Notes: a model not told the origin generated them from the letters alone. A stretch of 64,000 bases of DNA from Notospermus geniculatus (GCA_002633025.1 NMRB01002244.1:45602-109601), one strand, 5' to 3'. Positions 34,385 through 44,841 are shown, numbered from the stretch's first letter. Numbers and translations are program-made.

Positions 34385-35609
34385 CAAAGACTGTGTAGAA
34401 GCTGCTCTTCGCCCTTATTGGCCTTCACGTGCCAACATCACGTGTGATGGAGGATTACTTCTATATAACTCTAGGCTTCTGATTCCATCAGAACTGAGAC
34501 TTGACATTTTGAATAAGTTGCACTCTGTCCACCAAGGCATCGTGAAATGTCGCCAGAAGGCAATCCAAACCGTTTGGTGGCCGGGACTAAGTCGCCAGAT
34601 CAAGGACATGATCGATGAGTGCGCAATCTGTGCTAAGTACCGCCACCTACAGAGGGAGCCTCTGCTGCCAACTCCATTTCCTGAACGTCCATGGCAGGTG
34701 CTTGGCTCTGATCTTTTTGAAAGGAAAAATGAACCCTACTTACTGGTGGTGGATTACTATTCTCGATACCCGGAGGTCGCAAAACTCTCAACTCTGCATT
34801 CTGGGACTACCATCGCTAATCTGAAAACCATATTCGCACGCCATGGAGTCCCTGAGACTTTTAGATCTGACAACGGCCCCCAGTTTGATTCAAAGGACTT
34901 CCGCACCTTTGCCACTCAGTGGGGGTTCGAGTTTATAACCAGCAGTCCAGAATTCCCGCAGTCTAATGGTGAAGCCGAACGTTGCGTACAAACGGTGAAA
35001 AACATGCTCATAAAAGCAAAGGATCCGCATCTTGCTCTTCTGTCTTACCGATCCACCCCACTGGCCAACGGTCTCACTCCCAGTCAGATGCTCATGGGAA
35101 GAATAATACGATCTCAGATCCCCATTCATCCGTCACAACTTGCCCCACGATGGCCAGATCTTGACGTTGCCAGGGAGCGGGAGAAGGAAAAAAGGGCACT
35201 TCAGAAGATGAACTATGATACACGATATCGGACCAGGGAGCTCACGGAGTTGCCTCCCGGAACTAAGGTATGGGTGAGGAATCGCCCAGACGACACTCCC
35301 AGCACCATACTCAGGAAAGCAGGAACTCCAAGATCCTATGTTATCTCAACCCCAAAAGGAACGATCAGGAGGAATAGGAGTCATGTTACACCAGTTCCAG
35401 TGCCCGAGGACAGGGAGCCAGTTGTTTCGGACATGAACAGTGACTCTGCCCCAATTTCTGAATCCCTGCCTCGGGAATCAGTGAGTGCGCAAAACCAGCA
35501 ACTATCTGTGGATTCAAATCCGCCGCCAACCCCTATCCCGCCTGGTCCTGCTGTATCCAGGTCAGGACGTGTTATCAAATCGCGCAACAGGCTAATTGAA
35601 TCAATGTGA
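34385..35609 (+). pseudogene. pol: element B pol 3' part (integrase region), first copy
   Basis: From KDCVEAALRPYWP to the terminal NRLIESM it matches residues ~929-1335 of the full gag-pol at 36360-40367 with only a few changes. The HHCC zinc site, the D, D and E catalytic residues and the RSGRVIKSRNRL tail are all present. Its 5' part is lost in the N gap. It ends in the same stop and the same 3' non-coding sequence as the second copy. Confidence 0.85.
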
Positions 35610-36135
35610 GCTAATCATAACATGTCATAATGTGGGTAAGAATAATCCCCACCTTCCATGCGCGGTAATAGTTGAGGCAGTCCACCCTCACTTTTGCCAC
35701 TGTGTTCTGTGTTTGGTGTTGGATCCGACGGTAATCAGTCATGTCGTTCTTTAATTCTTGTCTGTTAAAATAATGGTGTGTTAGAACCAGTTGGTATGGA
35801 AGTTTTGTTCAATTCAATTTGTGTAACGTTTGCCACACTACTCATGCTATTTGTGGAGTCGTTCGGAGAGAGATTTTCATTTACTACATACGAGTTTCAT
35901 TTGGACTGTCAACCATGGGCTTCATGCCTTCTGCTGCGATAAGGACATTTCGCACTTGCTGACCGGACTTTGGATTATTCTCGGGTGTTTTGCCACCGTT
36001 ATGTTGTTGATTTAGAGTGTAATTGTTCGAGTTCTTCAGTTAAGCCCATTTGAATAAGTTTCTTATTGGACTAGCATTCTTCAGAGGTTTTGAGTTTAGT
36101 TGTGCTAAGCCATCTCTTAAATGGCTTGGGGGAGC
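35610..36135 (+). other. element B 3' non-coding region
   Basis: About 190 bases match 40368-40563 almost exactly; the rest is present only here. It ends in a purine-rich tract (GGCTTGGGGGAGC) directly before the LTR. Confidence 0.75.
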
Positions 36136-36321
36136 TGTAGTGTTATTGTGACCCCGCTGGCGTCCCATATGTTCGTTGTTGTTGTTGTGACTGATGTAAG
36201 GCGCGCATGCGCGCTACCCGGGGCTCTCAGCCAGCCATGCTGTTCCGGTTTGACTTAATGAAGATAAACAATATTAAAATCAATCAACATCCTCGAAGTC
36301 GATTTATTAGGTAACACAACA
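36136..36321 (+). repeat. LTR of element B (186 bp)
   Basis: Begins TGTAGTGTTATTGTGACCCC after a polypurine tract and ends GGTAACACAACA, followed by primer site TGGTGTCAGAAGTG. It serves as 3' LTR for the left partial copy and 5' LTR for the right full copy. It contains AATGAAGATAAACAATATT, with no perfect AATAAA. Confidence 0.85.
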
Positions 36322-36359
36322 TGGTGTCAGAAGTGTAACGAACACCCCAAAGACCCACC

Positions 36360-39300
36360 ATGGCACAGAACTTTCAAGTGAAACCCCCTGATGCGTTTGA
36401 TTTCCAGCCTGAAAGATGGCCTGTTTGGATCCGCCGTTTCGGGAGATTCAGAATGGCGTCGGGCCTGGCGGACAAGGCTGCTGCCGCCCAGATCAATGCC
36501 TTGATTTATACTATGGGAGAGCGTGCCGAGGACATTTACCCTACGTTTAATCTGGCCCAGGATGCTGCATATGATGCCGTTAAGGACGCCTTCGACCGTT
36601 ACTTTGGGGCCAACAGGAACGTTATTTATGATCGAGCCATATTCAATCGGAGAACCCAAGGTGAGGATGAGTCTATTGAAGCATATATAACGGACTTGTA
36701 CGCTCTTGCCGCCAAGTGCAACTATGGTGATCTGCATGACGAAATGATCCGCGACAGATTGGTGGTAGGCTGCAAGGACACGCGGGTGTCGGAGAAACTA
36801 CAGATGCAAGCCAACCTAACCTTGGCGGATGCAGTCCGGATCGCAAGACAGAGCGAAGCCATCAAAGAGTCGACGAAAACCCTACGTGAGGAGTCGTCCA
36901 AGTCAGTTGATGCCGTGAACAGCCGCAGAGACCAAACACGCAGGGGTGCGCGACGTCCAAAGCGTCCCCCACCTAAGCCAGCTGAGAATACGCCGCCTGA
37001 CCATCACAACTCTGAGTCAAAGAAGTCACCCGCACCGGAGGAGCGCAAGTGTTATAGATGTGGACAGAAGGCGCACTCCAGGAAAGACTGCAAAGCCGCA
37101 ACTGCTAAGTGTCACCAATGCAATCGTGTCGGACACTTTGCCTCGGTCTGTAGGTCCAAGAAAGTGCACGAGGTAAATGTTGATGACGATGAGGATACAG
37201 AATACGAGGACGAGCTCTTTCTCGGAGAAGTCCGGATCGATGACGTGAACGGTATCTGTAACGCATGGCATGCTAACGTCACAGTGAACGGTGAGTCGGT
37301 CAAATTCAAAGTGGACACGGGAGCGGATGTCACAGTGCTGCCACTGTCGATTTATGAACGTAACCGGAGATTCCCACGATTGAAACCGGTACACGAGGAA
37401 CTTCGAGGACCAAATGGAACGAGCCTGGAAGCTAAGGGAAAGTTCGAAACTGAAGTTGCTGGGAAGAAGCATTCATCTAAGCAAACTATCTACGTGATTC
37501 CCAACTTGCAGCAGCCGCTGCTGGGTCGTCCGGCAATCAAAGCTCTAAAACTGCTGACTGTGAGCAAGGATGTTAGCTTCGTACGTGCTAAGACCAAGAT
37601 GAACTTTGATCCAGTTGCCGATTTTCCAACTCTGTTTACTGGCTTAGGCAAACTTGGGGAACCATACACGATACCGCTCAAGGATGATGCACGACCTTAC
37701 GCGATTGCAACCCCGAGACGTGTCCCGTTACCACTTATGGAAAAGACTGAGGCGGAACTGAGGAGAATGATAGAGATGGGTGTTATTTCCAGGGTTGATC
37801 AGCCTACTGAATGGTGTTCTCCAATTGTAGTCGTACCGAAGGCACGTGGAGAAAAAGTGCGCATCTGTGTGGACTTAACTAAGCTGAACTCTTCTGTCAA
37901 ACGTGAACGCCACCTTCTGCCTAAGGTCGACCATGTCTTAGGGAAACTTCATGGTGCAAAAGTGATGTCAAAGCTTGACGCAAATTCGGGCTACTGGCAA
38001 ATTCCGCTCTCAACGGAGTCGCGTCTTTTAACGACGTTTCTCACCCCTATAGGCAGATTCTGCTTCAATCGCCTACCGTTCGGAATTTCCTCAGCTAGTG
38101 AAGTGTTCCAGAAACGAATTTCAGCAATACTTGAGGGCCTAGAAGGAGTCGCATGTCTTCAGGATGATATCCTGATCCACGGTAAGGACCAGCACGAACA
38201 TGATGCCAGACTCAGGAAAGTGCTCCAAAGACTTGCAGATGCAGGCGTGACGTTGAACATGGAGAAATGCGAGTTCTCAAAGAGTGAACTGAAATTTGTC
38301 GGTCACGTAGTCGGGATCAATGGGATAGCTGCCGACCCAGACAAGGTTTCTGCAATACGTGAATTTAAACAGCCATCAAATGTTACCGAAATGAGGCGTT
38401 TCCTTGGTATGGTGAACCACTTGGGAAAATTCCTACCTGAGTTGGCGGAGAACACTAAACCATTGCGTGATCTCATGTCTTCTAAGAATAGCTTCACATG
38501 GGGTCCAGCCCAGGATGAGGCCTTCGCAAAGGTCAAAGACGCTTTGTGTAGTACTCCAGTGTTGGCGCATTACAGCCCTGAGGCCGAGACCGTTGTCTCT
38601 GCAGACGCGTCTTCCTACGGGCTTGGATGTTGTCTTCTCCAGCGTCAGGCTGACAAGTTGCTCCACCCTGTGGCTTATGCGTCACGCGCGATGTCAGAGA
38701 CTGAATGCCGATACGCTCAAATCGAAAAGGAGGCACTTGCCATCACCTGGGCCTGCGCGAAACTCAGTGATTACCTCATAGGACTTCAGTTTCACATTGA
38801 AACTGACCACAAACCGCTGATTCCCTTGTTGGGCAAGAAGGATATAAGTGAACTGCCAGCAAGAGTACAACGTTTCAGGATCCGTCTCATGCGCTTTAAT
38901 TACACCATCGAACATGTGCCTGGCAAATACTTGTATACTGCCGATGCCTTATCTCGAGCTGATACCCAGACTAAGATGTCCCCAAAAGACTTTGAACTGA
39001 AAGAGGACTGCGCCACGTATGTTCATGCAATAGTTCGCGGGTTTCCTGCCACAGACAAACGTTTGCGGGAAATCGAGGAAGCGACAAGTCACGATGAGAT
39101 CTGTCAAAAGCTGAAAACTTACGCTGAAATGGGATGGCCGCGCAAAGACTGTGTAGAAGCTGCTCTTCGCCCTTATTGGCCTTCACGTGCCAACATCACG
39201 TGTGATGGAGGATTACTTCTATATAACTCTAGGCTTCTGATTCCATCAGAACTGAGACTTGACATTTTGAATAAGTTGCACTCTGTCCACCAAGGCATCG

Positions 39301-40367
39301 TGAAATGTCGCCAGAAGGCAATCCAAACCGTTTGGTGGCCGGGACTAAGTCGCCAGATCAAGGACATGATCGATGAGTGCGCAATCTGTGCTAAGTACCG
39401 CCACCTACAGAGGGAGCCTCTGCTGCCAACTCCATTTCCTGAACGTCCATGGCAGGTGCTTGGCTCTGATCTTTTTGAAAGGAACAATGAAGCCTACTTA
39501 CTGGTTGTGGATTACTATTCTCGATACCCGGAGGTCGCAAAACTCTCAACTCTGCATTCTGGGACTACCATCGCTAATCTGAAAACCATATTCGCACGCC
39601 ATGGAGTCCCTGAGACTTTTAGATCTGACAACGGCCCCCAGTTTGATTCAAAGGACTTCCGCACCTTTGCCACTCAATGGGGGTTCGAATTTATAACCAG
39701 CAGTCCAGAATTCCCGCAGTCTAATGGTGAAGCCGAACGTTGCGTACAAACGGTGAAAAACATGCTCATAAAAGCGAAGGATCCGCATCTTGCTCTTCTG
39801 TCTTACCGATCCACCCCACTGGCCAACGGTCTCACTCCCAGTCAGATGCTCATGGGAAGAATAATACGATCTCAGATCCCCATTCATCCGTCACAACTTG
39901 CCCCACGATGGCCAGATCTTGATGTTGCCAGGGAGCGGGAGGAGGAAAAAAGGGCACTTCAGAAGATGAACTATGATACACGATATCGGACCAGGGAGCT
40001 CACGGAGTTGCCTCCCGGAACTAAGGTATGGGTGAGGAATCGCCCAGACGACACTCCCAGCACCATACTCAGGAAAGCAGGAACTCCAAGATCCTACGTT
40101 ATCTCAACCCCAAAAGGAACGATCAGGAGGAATAGGAGTCATGTTACACCAGTTCCAGTGCCCGAGGACAGGGAGCCAGTTGTTTCGGACATGAACAGTG
40201 ACTCTGCCCCAATTTCTGAATCCCTGCTTCGGGAATCAGTGAGTGCGCAAAACCAGCAACTATCTGTGGATTCAAATCCGCCGCCAACCCCTATCCCGCC
40301 TGGTCCTGCTGTATCCAGGTCAGGACGTGTTATCAAATCGCGCAACAGGCTAATTGAATCAATGTGA
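36360..40367 (+). CDS. gag-pol: Ty3/Gypsy gag-pol polyprotein, intact frame (element B)
   Basis: One 1335-codon frame. Order: gag capsid (~1-200), two zinc knuckles (CYRCGQKAHSRKDC at ~231 and CHQCNRVGHFASVC at ~251), aspartic protease (VDTGADVTVLP, ~318), reverse transcriptase with LQDDILIHG (~600) in place of the usual Y-DD box, RNase H (SADASSYG, ~746), integrase with an H-x3-H...C-x2-C zinc site (~973-1010), and a D...D-35-E core (~1037, ~1090, ~1126). The C-terminus is proline-rich with RSGRVIKSRNRL and has no chromodomain. The arrangement fits Mag/K02A2.6-like Gypsy elements, which copy RNA and integrate the cDNA. No stop or frameshift interrupts it, so it may be recent or active. The ATG lies 25 bases after the primer site. 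The 3' LTR is missing at the N at 40564. Confidence 0.95.
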   Translation: MAQNFQVKPPDAFDFQPERWPVWIRRFGRFRMASGLADKAAAAQINALIYTMGERAEDIYPTFNLAQDAAYDAVKDAFDRYFGANRNVIYDRAIFNRRTQGEDESIEAYITDLYALAAKCNYGDLHDEMIRDRLVVGCKDTRVSEKLQMQANLTLADAVRIARQSEAIKESTKTLREESSKSVDAVNSRRDQTRRGARRPKRPPPKPAENTPPDHHNSESKKSPAPEERKCYRCGQKAHSRKDCKAATAKCHQCNRVGHFASVCRSKKVHEVNVDDDEDTEYEDELFLGEVRIDDVNGICNAWHANVTVNGESVKFKVDTGADVTVLPLSIYERNRRFPRLKPVHEELRGPNGTSLEAKGKFETEVAGKKHSSKQTIYVIPNLQQPLLGRPAIKALKLLTVSKDVSFVRAKTKMNFDPVADFPTLFTGLGKLGEPYTIPLKDDARPYAIATPRRVPLPLMEKTEAELRRMIEMGVISRVDQPTEWCSPIVVVPKARGEKVRICVDLTKLNSSVKRERHLLPKVDHVLGKLHGAKVMSKLDANSGYWQIPLSTESRLLTTFLTPIGRFCFNRLPFGISSASEVFQKRISAILEGLEGVACLQDDILIHGKDQHEHDARLRKVLQRLADAGVTLNMEKCEFSKSELKFVGHVVGINGIAADPDKVSAIREFKQPSNVTEMRRFLGMVNHLGKFLPELAENTKPLRDLMSSKNSFTWGPAQDEAFAKVKDALCSTPVLAHYSPEAETVVSADASSYGLGCCLLQRQADKLLHPVAYASRAMSETECRYAQIEKEALAITWACAKLSDYLIGLQFHIETDHKPLIPLLGKKDISELPARVQRFRIRLMRFNYTIEHVPGKYLYTADALSRADTQTKMSPKDFELKEDCATYVHAIVRGFPATDKRLREIEEATSHDEICQKLKTYAEMGWPRKDCVEAALRPYWPSRANITCDGGLLLYNSRLLIPSELRLDILNKLHSVHQGIVKCRQKAIQTVWWPGLSRQIKDMIDECAICAKYRHLQREPLLPTPFPERPWQVLGSDLFERNNEAYLLVVDYYSRYPEVAKLSTLHSGTTIANLKTIFARHGVPETFRSDNGPQFDSKDFRTFATQWGFEFITSSPEFPQSNGEAERCVQTVKNMLIKAKDPHLALLSYRSTPLANGLTPSQMLMGRIIRSQIPIHPSQLAPRWPDLDVAREREEEKRALQKMNYDTRYRTRELTELPPGTKVWVRNRPDDTPSTILRKAGTPRSYVISTPKGTIRRNRSHVTPVPVPEDREPVVSDMNSDSAPISESLLRESVSAQNQQLSVDSNPPPTPIPPGPAVSRSGRVIKSRNRLIESM

Positions 40368-40894
40368 GCTAATCATAACATGTCATAATGTGGGTAAGAA
40401 TAATCCCCACCTTCCATGCGCGGTAATAGTTGAGGTAGTCCACCCTCACTTTTGCCACTGTGTTCTGTGTTTGGTGTCGGATCCGACGGTAATCAGTCAT
40501 GTCGTTCTTTAATTCTTGTCTGTTAAAATAATGGCGTGTTAGAACCAGTTGGTATGGAAGTTTNATTTGGACTATAAACCATGTAATTTTAGTGAGTTAG
40601 GACATTATATGAAATTAGGACATTATATCAGTTTAGTTGTTGGACTGTCACGATGACGATGCCAGAGAAAGGACGGAAACTAGGGATACTAGTGCAATCA
40701 GTTAGACATTCAGGAATTTATTAAAGTTACCAGTTAGATTTTTAGTTTAGTACAAAAAGAAAGAAACAGATAGGCCGCGTTAGAGAAGAATGAGTACAGA
40801 GTGAAGATTGGACTGTCATTATAGAGCGGACCTCATTCAGGATCAGTACCTGTTAAATTTAGGCCAGGCAACATCTTTCAAAGGTTGGGAGGAA
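40368..40894 (+). other. element B 3' tail, single N, then element A 3' tail
   Basis: Element B sequence runs to GGAAGTTT and stops at the N (40564). After it, ATTTGGACTATAAACC onward does not match B. It leads through ACATTATAT repeats and a polypurine tract into the 3' LTR of A, so the join between elements falls on the N. Confidence 0.8.
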
Positions 40895-41005
40895 TGTAAT
40901 ATCCTCACAAAACTAGCTTGTGAGACTGACGCCACGTGTATTGTACGCATGCGCAGTGAATAAAGTGTGGTCTCATCTGTACATCCGGTTTGTCATGATC
41001 TATCA
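40895..41005 (+). repeat. 3' LTR of element A
   Basis: Identical to 33730-33840 over all 111 bases. Followed by ACAAG. Confidence 0.9.
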
Positions 41006-41010
41006 ACAAG

Positions 41011-41243
41011 TGTTATGCTGAATGGCTATAATCGCTAGTCCAATCACGTCCCCGTGCTGGAATGAATAGTTGGTTATATAAGGCCTAGGGTGAAACTGAC
41101 CCTTGTCTGATCCAATTCTGTTTTTGGCCTCATTCCAGCCATTCAGCACAACACTTGTTATGTTTTATTCCCTCCCATTTCGGATTGTGCGTGTGCTTAT
41201 AAACATAATGAACCGGTGGTTTAAACTCGATCTTCTTACTGTA
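41011..41243. repeat. remainder of split palindrome
   Basis: 41011-41036 completes the left arm interrupted by element A. 41126-41243 is the intact right arm (GCCATTCAGCACAACACTTG ... GTTTAAACTCGATC...TTACTGTA). The roughly 90-base spacer contains no frame. Confidence 0.85.
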
Positions 41244-41513
41244 TGCCCTTAATTGCCTTACGTTTGGTGCAGGGTTAGCCCTTTGGACACCGGCTGGATA
41301 AAATAGTGCAATGAATGTCTTAAATATGTTTTAGGTAACACCTTTGTTATTTTACCCATTCATTTATTGTAAGCCTATTATGTCAGTGTCCATAAATAAA
41401 TTCAATTATAAATTATAATTATAAATTATATCTGCCCCAAATCCACGCCGAACGTTTTCGTAGACTAACCGAGGCGTTGCGCGAAACTCTGATGTTTTTA
41501 AAACAATCTGTAG

Positions 41514-42554
41514 AACGATGTTCACCGCTACGGATTAACCAAGAGCCTGTCACTACTTCCCCCAGTTCTCGCGAACGAAACAGAACTTACGATAAATTTT
41601 CATCCAACAGAATTGTGGATAGTAGTGAAGTATACGGAACATCCTATTCCTTGGCGAAGGGTAACAGTGTACAGCCCTGACCGCAGTGGTAAGACATTCC
41701 AATATGATCTCCGATACAAGTCGTCACATTTTTATATGAATTTGGACGGATTGGCGAGAGAAATCATCGCATCAACCTACCTCCTATATTTTCGATTCAT
41801 GATAAAACGGAGGATGTGCAATGTAGAAAAAGTTGTAAAACTGTATGATTTTTCAATTGGGAATTTCACAGGCCGCCTTTTGCTGCCAGATAGGGCGGTT
41901 TGTGACTTATGCAAGATTATAAGAGATGCTGGTCTTGCATTTTACGTCAGAGTAACAGATATGCAATTGTTGGCTATTTTATGCGATCTAAAGAGGGTAA
42001 ATAAGCGCTCCATACAGTTATACACCATGCACAGGAAAAAACACAACACTGATTTCACTATTACACTTGTTCATAATAAAACCTTGCTTCATACACCACC
42101 ATCAGACAGTTATTACTCTTTCAGTTGTTTTCGGCAGAATGATGTCGCCATCACATATCATACAGGCAGATCACTCAAGCTTATCTTTTTTCGTAACATA
42201 AAGAGCAGAAATACTACAAAGCAGATACAGGTTATGGTGACACATTCAAAGTGCATCCTCAAGGCTGTAGTAAATTACGAAGTTGGTGTGTTTCTAAAAC
42301 AGTGTTATAATGTTGACGAAAAAAGGTCATTCCTTATGGGATATCAGGTTGCCTGTTTCCCAAAGGAACCTTTCATGTCAATCTTTAAACAACATCCAGC
42401 CAGAAAATTCAAAATAGAATTTTATGGCAACAGCAGTGATATAAAAATCGGTCTACATAACCGTTTATCCATGGACGGCAAGAAAAACATATTATTCGTC
42501 GAAAAAAATGAATCATTTTACAATAAAGTAAACGTATACACCACGATACAATAG
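41514..42554 (+). CDS. orphan-family terminal exon, paralog 1
   Basis: I do not recognise this protein. After an AG at 41512-41513 the frame is open for 346 codons to a TAG. It lacks a transmembrane run and has few cysteines. It aligns with the exon at 45985-46983. Both have a PP pair at residues 16-17 from the splice site and IVVK ending at residue 39. A VY-x3-R-SG-x-TF segment and LYD-x3-GN-x-TG-x3-LPD-x3-C follow at ~110-140. Identity is otherwise low, so the pair is old or fast-evolving. No methionine begins the exon, and a leader must lie upstream. The phase-0 PAN-type exon at 32875-33126 is compatible. An alternative acceptor (CATCCAACAG, 41610) would break the length match. No AATAAA was seen close downstream. 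Confidence 0.6.
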   Translation, partial: NDVHRYGLTKSLSLLPPVLANETELTINFHPTELWIVVKYTEHPIPWRRVTVYSPDRSGKTFQYDLRYKSSHFYMNLDGLAREIIASTYLLYFRFMIKRRMCNVEKVVKLYDFSIGNFTGRLLLPDRAVCDLCKIIRDAGLAFYVRVTDMQLLAILCDLKRVNKRSIQLYTMHRKKHNTDFTITLVHNKTLLHTPPSDSYYSFSCFRQNDVAITYHTGRSLKLIFFRNIKSRNTTKQIQVMVTHSKCILKAVVNYEVGVFLKQCYNVDEKRSFLMGYQVACFPKEPFMSIFKQHPARKFKIEFYGNSSDIKIGLHNRLSMDGKKNILFVEKNESFYNKVNVYTTIQ

Positions 42555-43040
42555 AGAGAGCTTGCAATCCTAAACACATGAGGTTACGTACCAGTATGTT
42601 GTACATAGTATGCTCGTGTTGATATTCAAAATATAAGAGCCTACCCAAAACTCAATATTCGACGAAATAGCTGCGTTATCACTTAAAAAGCTCCCTCACC
42701 GTTTTCCCTAGATCGCTTCCCGGAAAACGCCCTGTCCCTCGAACGGTAAAAATGCACCTGTTTAAATTGGCCTTTTTCGGTCTAGCCCGAACGATACAAG
42801 TATTCACACTGGCAGCGTTTTAGACACAGCGCCATCTTTAAGCTAGTATATATACTACACACCCTGGGTCAAGGTCATCATTTCAATATGGCTGCGCATG
42901 CGCAGCTTGTACCGATCTTGTTATATCGTATAGATGTTCACACACGACTTCTTTACCGTTCGGACTATATCGCTGGGGCTGCAACGTTCGGAAATTTTAT
43001 GGCGATATAAAAGTCAGTTAAATCGCTAAAAGGATTTAGA
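42555..43040. repeat. 66-bp duplicated segment in a gene-free stretch
   Basis: 42772-42840 (CGGTCTAGCCCGAACGATAC, AAGTATTCACACTGGCAGCG) is repeated at 48564-48630. AACGGTAAA and TTTACCGTT words flank the first copy. No gene is visible. Confidence 0.6.
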
Positions 43041-43243
43041 ACTGTTTATTTGCACAGCTGGCTGCTGTGTATGCAACAAGCATTTAGCCTTGGATGCATG
43101 TTTAGCTAATTAATATTCCTTCCACTGGACCAAAATCGCCGCAAAGCAGCTCAGGGCAAGCAAGCAATAGTGAATATTCATGATGACCATCGATCAGCAT
43201 GGGCCAATGAAACTCCAACTGTCTCTGCAGCTGTCTCGGTAGC
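43041..43243 (+). mobile_element. SINE-like repeat, copy 1 (truncated tRNA-like end)
   Basis: TTTATTTGCACAGC ... GCATGTTTAGCTAATTAATA ... GATCAGCATGGGCCAATGAA ... GTCTCGGTAGCTCAGTCGG. Inverted relative to 44945-45230. Here it stops after the A-box-like part, where another TTTATTTGCACAGCAG start follows. Confidence 0.65.
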
Positions 43244-43509
43244 TCAGTCGGGTTTATTTGCACAGCAGCTGTGTATCCAAGGAAAATTAAAGGCACTGGA
43301 TGCACAGCCGCTGTGCATCCAGTGATACTAAACTCCTTGCATGCACAGCAGACTCCACCTACCGTATAACGGACTCCGCCTACTTTCGCCGTGTCTATCA
43401 GGACGGGAATTGTCTTGGATGCACAGCTGTGATTCTAAACTTACCGGTAACAATACTGAGAATACATGTACTTGCAAAATTCTCAAGTAAATATCCAATA
43501 GCTATGTAT

Positions 43510-44663
43510 ACAGGCATTGACAGATGTTTATCTACACTTTGTATCTTGAATGTTTCAAATACCACCGAACCAAATTTGATGCGGTTTGTTGCATATGAAA
43601 GGAAAACTTGTTGGTCACATTTCTGCATCAAAATTTTGGGAATTTCGAAATATCAAAATTACGGGAGAATCCAACTTACCTCGACGCGAGTCCAGGTCAT
43701 AAAAATTTTCGAAGTTCTAATAATACCGTAATATAGAGGGGTAGCATAATGGTAGCCTAAATGGAGCAGCTTGTATTATACCTAAGCTGTTCCATCTACC
43801 ATTATGCTACCCCTACTACATGTATATTATGATATTTTTAGAACTTACAAAATTTTTATGACCTGGACTCGCGTCGAGGTAAGTTGGATTCTCCCGTATG
43901 TAATTGCTTGTCAGAAAAAATCTCGAAAATCAACACCTTTTATTTTGTGATTATATTTTTATTTTTATAGTGTTTCTGACAGAATGGAAGTTAATTCTAA
44001 GGACGTTGGTGCTGGTTCCATCAAAATCTGTCGAGTGGTTGCTGAGATATTTGAGATTATCAATATTTTGAGATTTTGAGATTTTCACGATTTTTCACAA
44101 AATTTTGGTGTCAGTAGATAGAGCTGACCTCAAATCATAAAATTATGGAAATTTTGGATGATTCGCATAAACTGGTTAGAATTTACACACATTTTTCAAA
44201 ATATCAACATTTTGATATTACGATATTTCTGCACAGTTAACCCAAAAAAGTTTCAAAGTAACGTAAACCTGTTATCTGATGTTAGCTTTATCCAATGGTA
44301 TGAAAATTTCTTGAAAAACGCGAAAATCTCAAAATATCAAACTTTTGATAATCTCAAATATCTCAGTAACCACTCGATATATTTTGATGAAACTAGCACC
44401 AAAATCCTTAGAAACTTCCCTTCTATCAGAACTACTACAAAAATGAAAATATAATCACAAAATAAAAGGTGTTGATTTTCGAGATTTTTCTGACAAGCAA
44501 TTGCATAATTTTGATATTTCGAAATTTCCAAAATTTTGATGCAGAAATGTGACCAACACGTTTTCCTTTCATATGCAACAAACCGCATCAAAATTGGTTC
44601 GGTGTTATTTGAAATATTCAAGATACAAAGTGTAGATAAACATCTGTCAATGCCTGTACTAAG
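43510..44663. repeat. large imperfect palindrome with an insertion in the left arm
   Basis: The left arm (43510-44085, minus the insert at 43662-43896) pairs with 44320-44663. Matching words include GGCATTGACAGATGTTTATC, GCGGTTTGTTGCATATGAAA, TTTCGAAATATCAAAATTA and TCAACACCTTTTATTTTGTG. About 230 AT-rich bases separate the arms. No frame is supported. Confidence 0.8.
43662..43896. mobile_element. 235-bp MITE inserted at TA
   Basis: CGGGAGAATCCAACTTACC ... GGTAAGTTGGATTCTCCCG flanked by TA on both sides. The interior is itself palindromic (GGGGTAGCATAATGGTAG / CTACCATTATGCTACCCC). The opposite arm of the host palindrome shows the site before insertion. TA duplication points to the Tc1/mariner superfamily. 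Confidence 0.9.
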
Positions 44664-44694
44664 CCTCCGGGTTGTTGCCGGGGCATCTGCTCTT

Positions 44695-44841
44695 AAGCCG
44701 CCCATACACGTTCAATATTATTGCACAATATGAGGAGCAAAATGGGCAGTATTATTGCCAGTCTTTCTTCCACCCGTCATGCCAGAACGTATGCCATTTT
44801 GGGCCCCATATTGTGCAATAATATTGATCGTGTAGGCCCTT
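44695..44841. mobile_element. MITE (GCGGCCCATACACG), copy 3
   Basis: AAGCCGCCCATACACGTTC ... GCCCCATATTGTGCAATAATA ... CGTGTAGGCCCTT. Collinear with copy 1. Confidence 0.8.

Larger units (their letters stand above)
33730..41005 (+). mobile_element. Ty3/Gypsy-type LTR element A, containing element B
   Basis: Bounded by identical 111-bp LTRs (TG...CA) and an ACAAG target duplication (33725-33729 and 41006-41010). The primer-binding site TTGGCGACGAGAGG follows the 5' LTR at once and a purine tract (GGTTGGGAGGAA) precedes the 3' LTR. Only its gag start and 3' tail are present. Between them, after 98 N and before a single N, lies sequence of a different element (B). Identical LTRs imply a young insertion. 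Whether B is truly nested or partly placed by the assembler is open. Confidence 0.8.

Noticed and set aside
41477-41680. 67-codon frame overlapping the start of orphan paralog 1
   Set aside because: It is the other frame of the exon; the frame with paralog homology is preferred.
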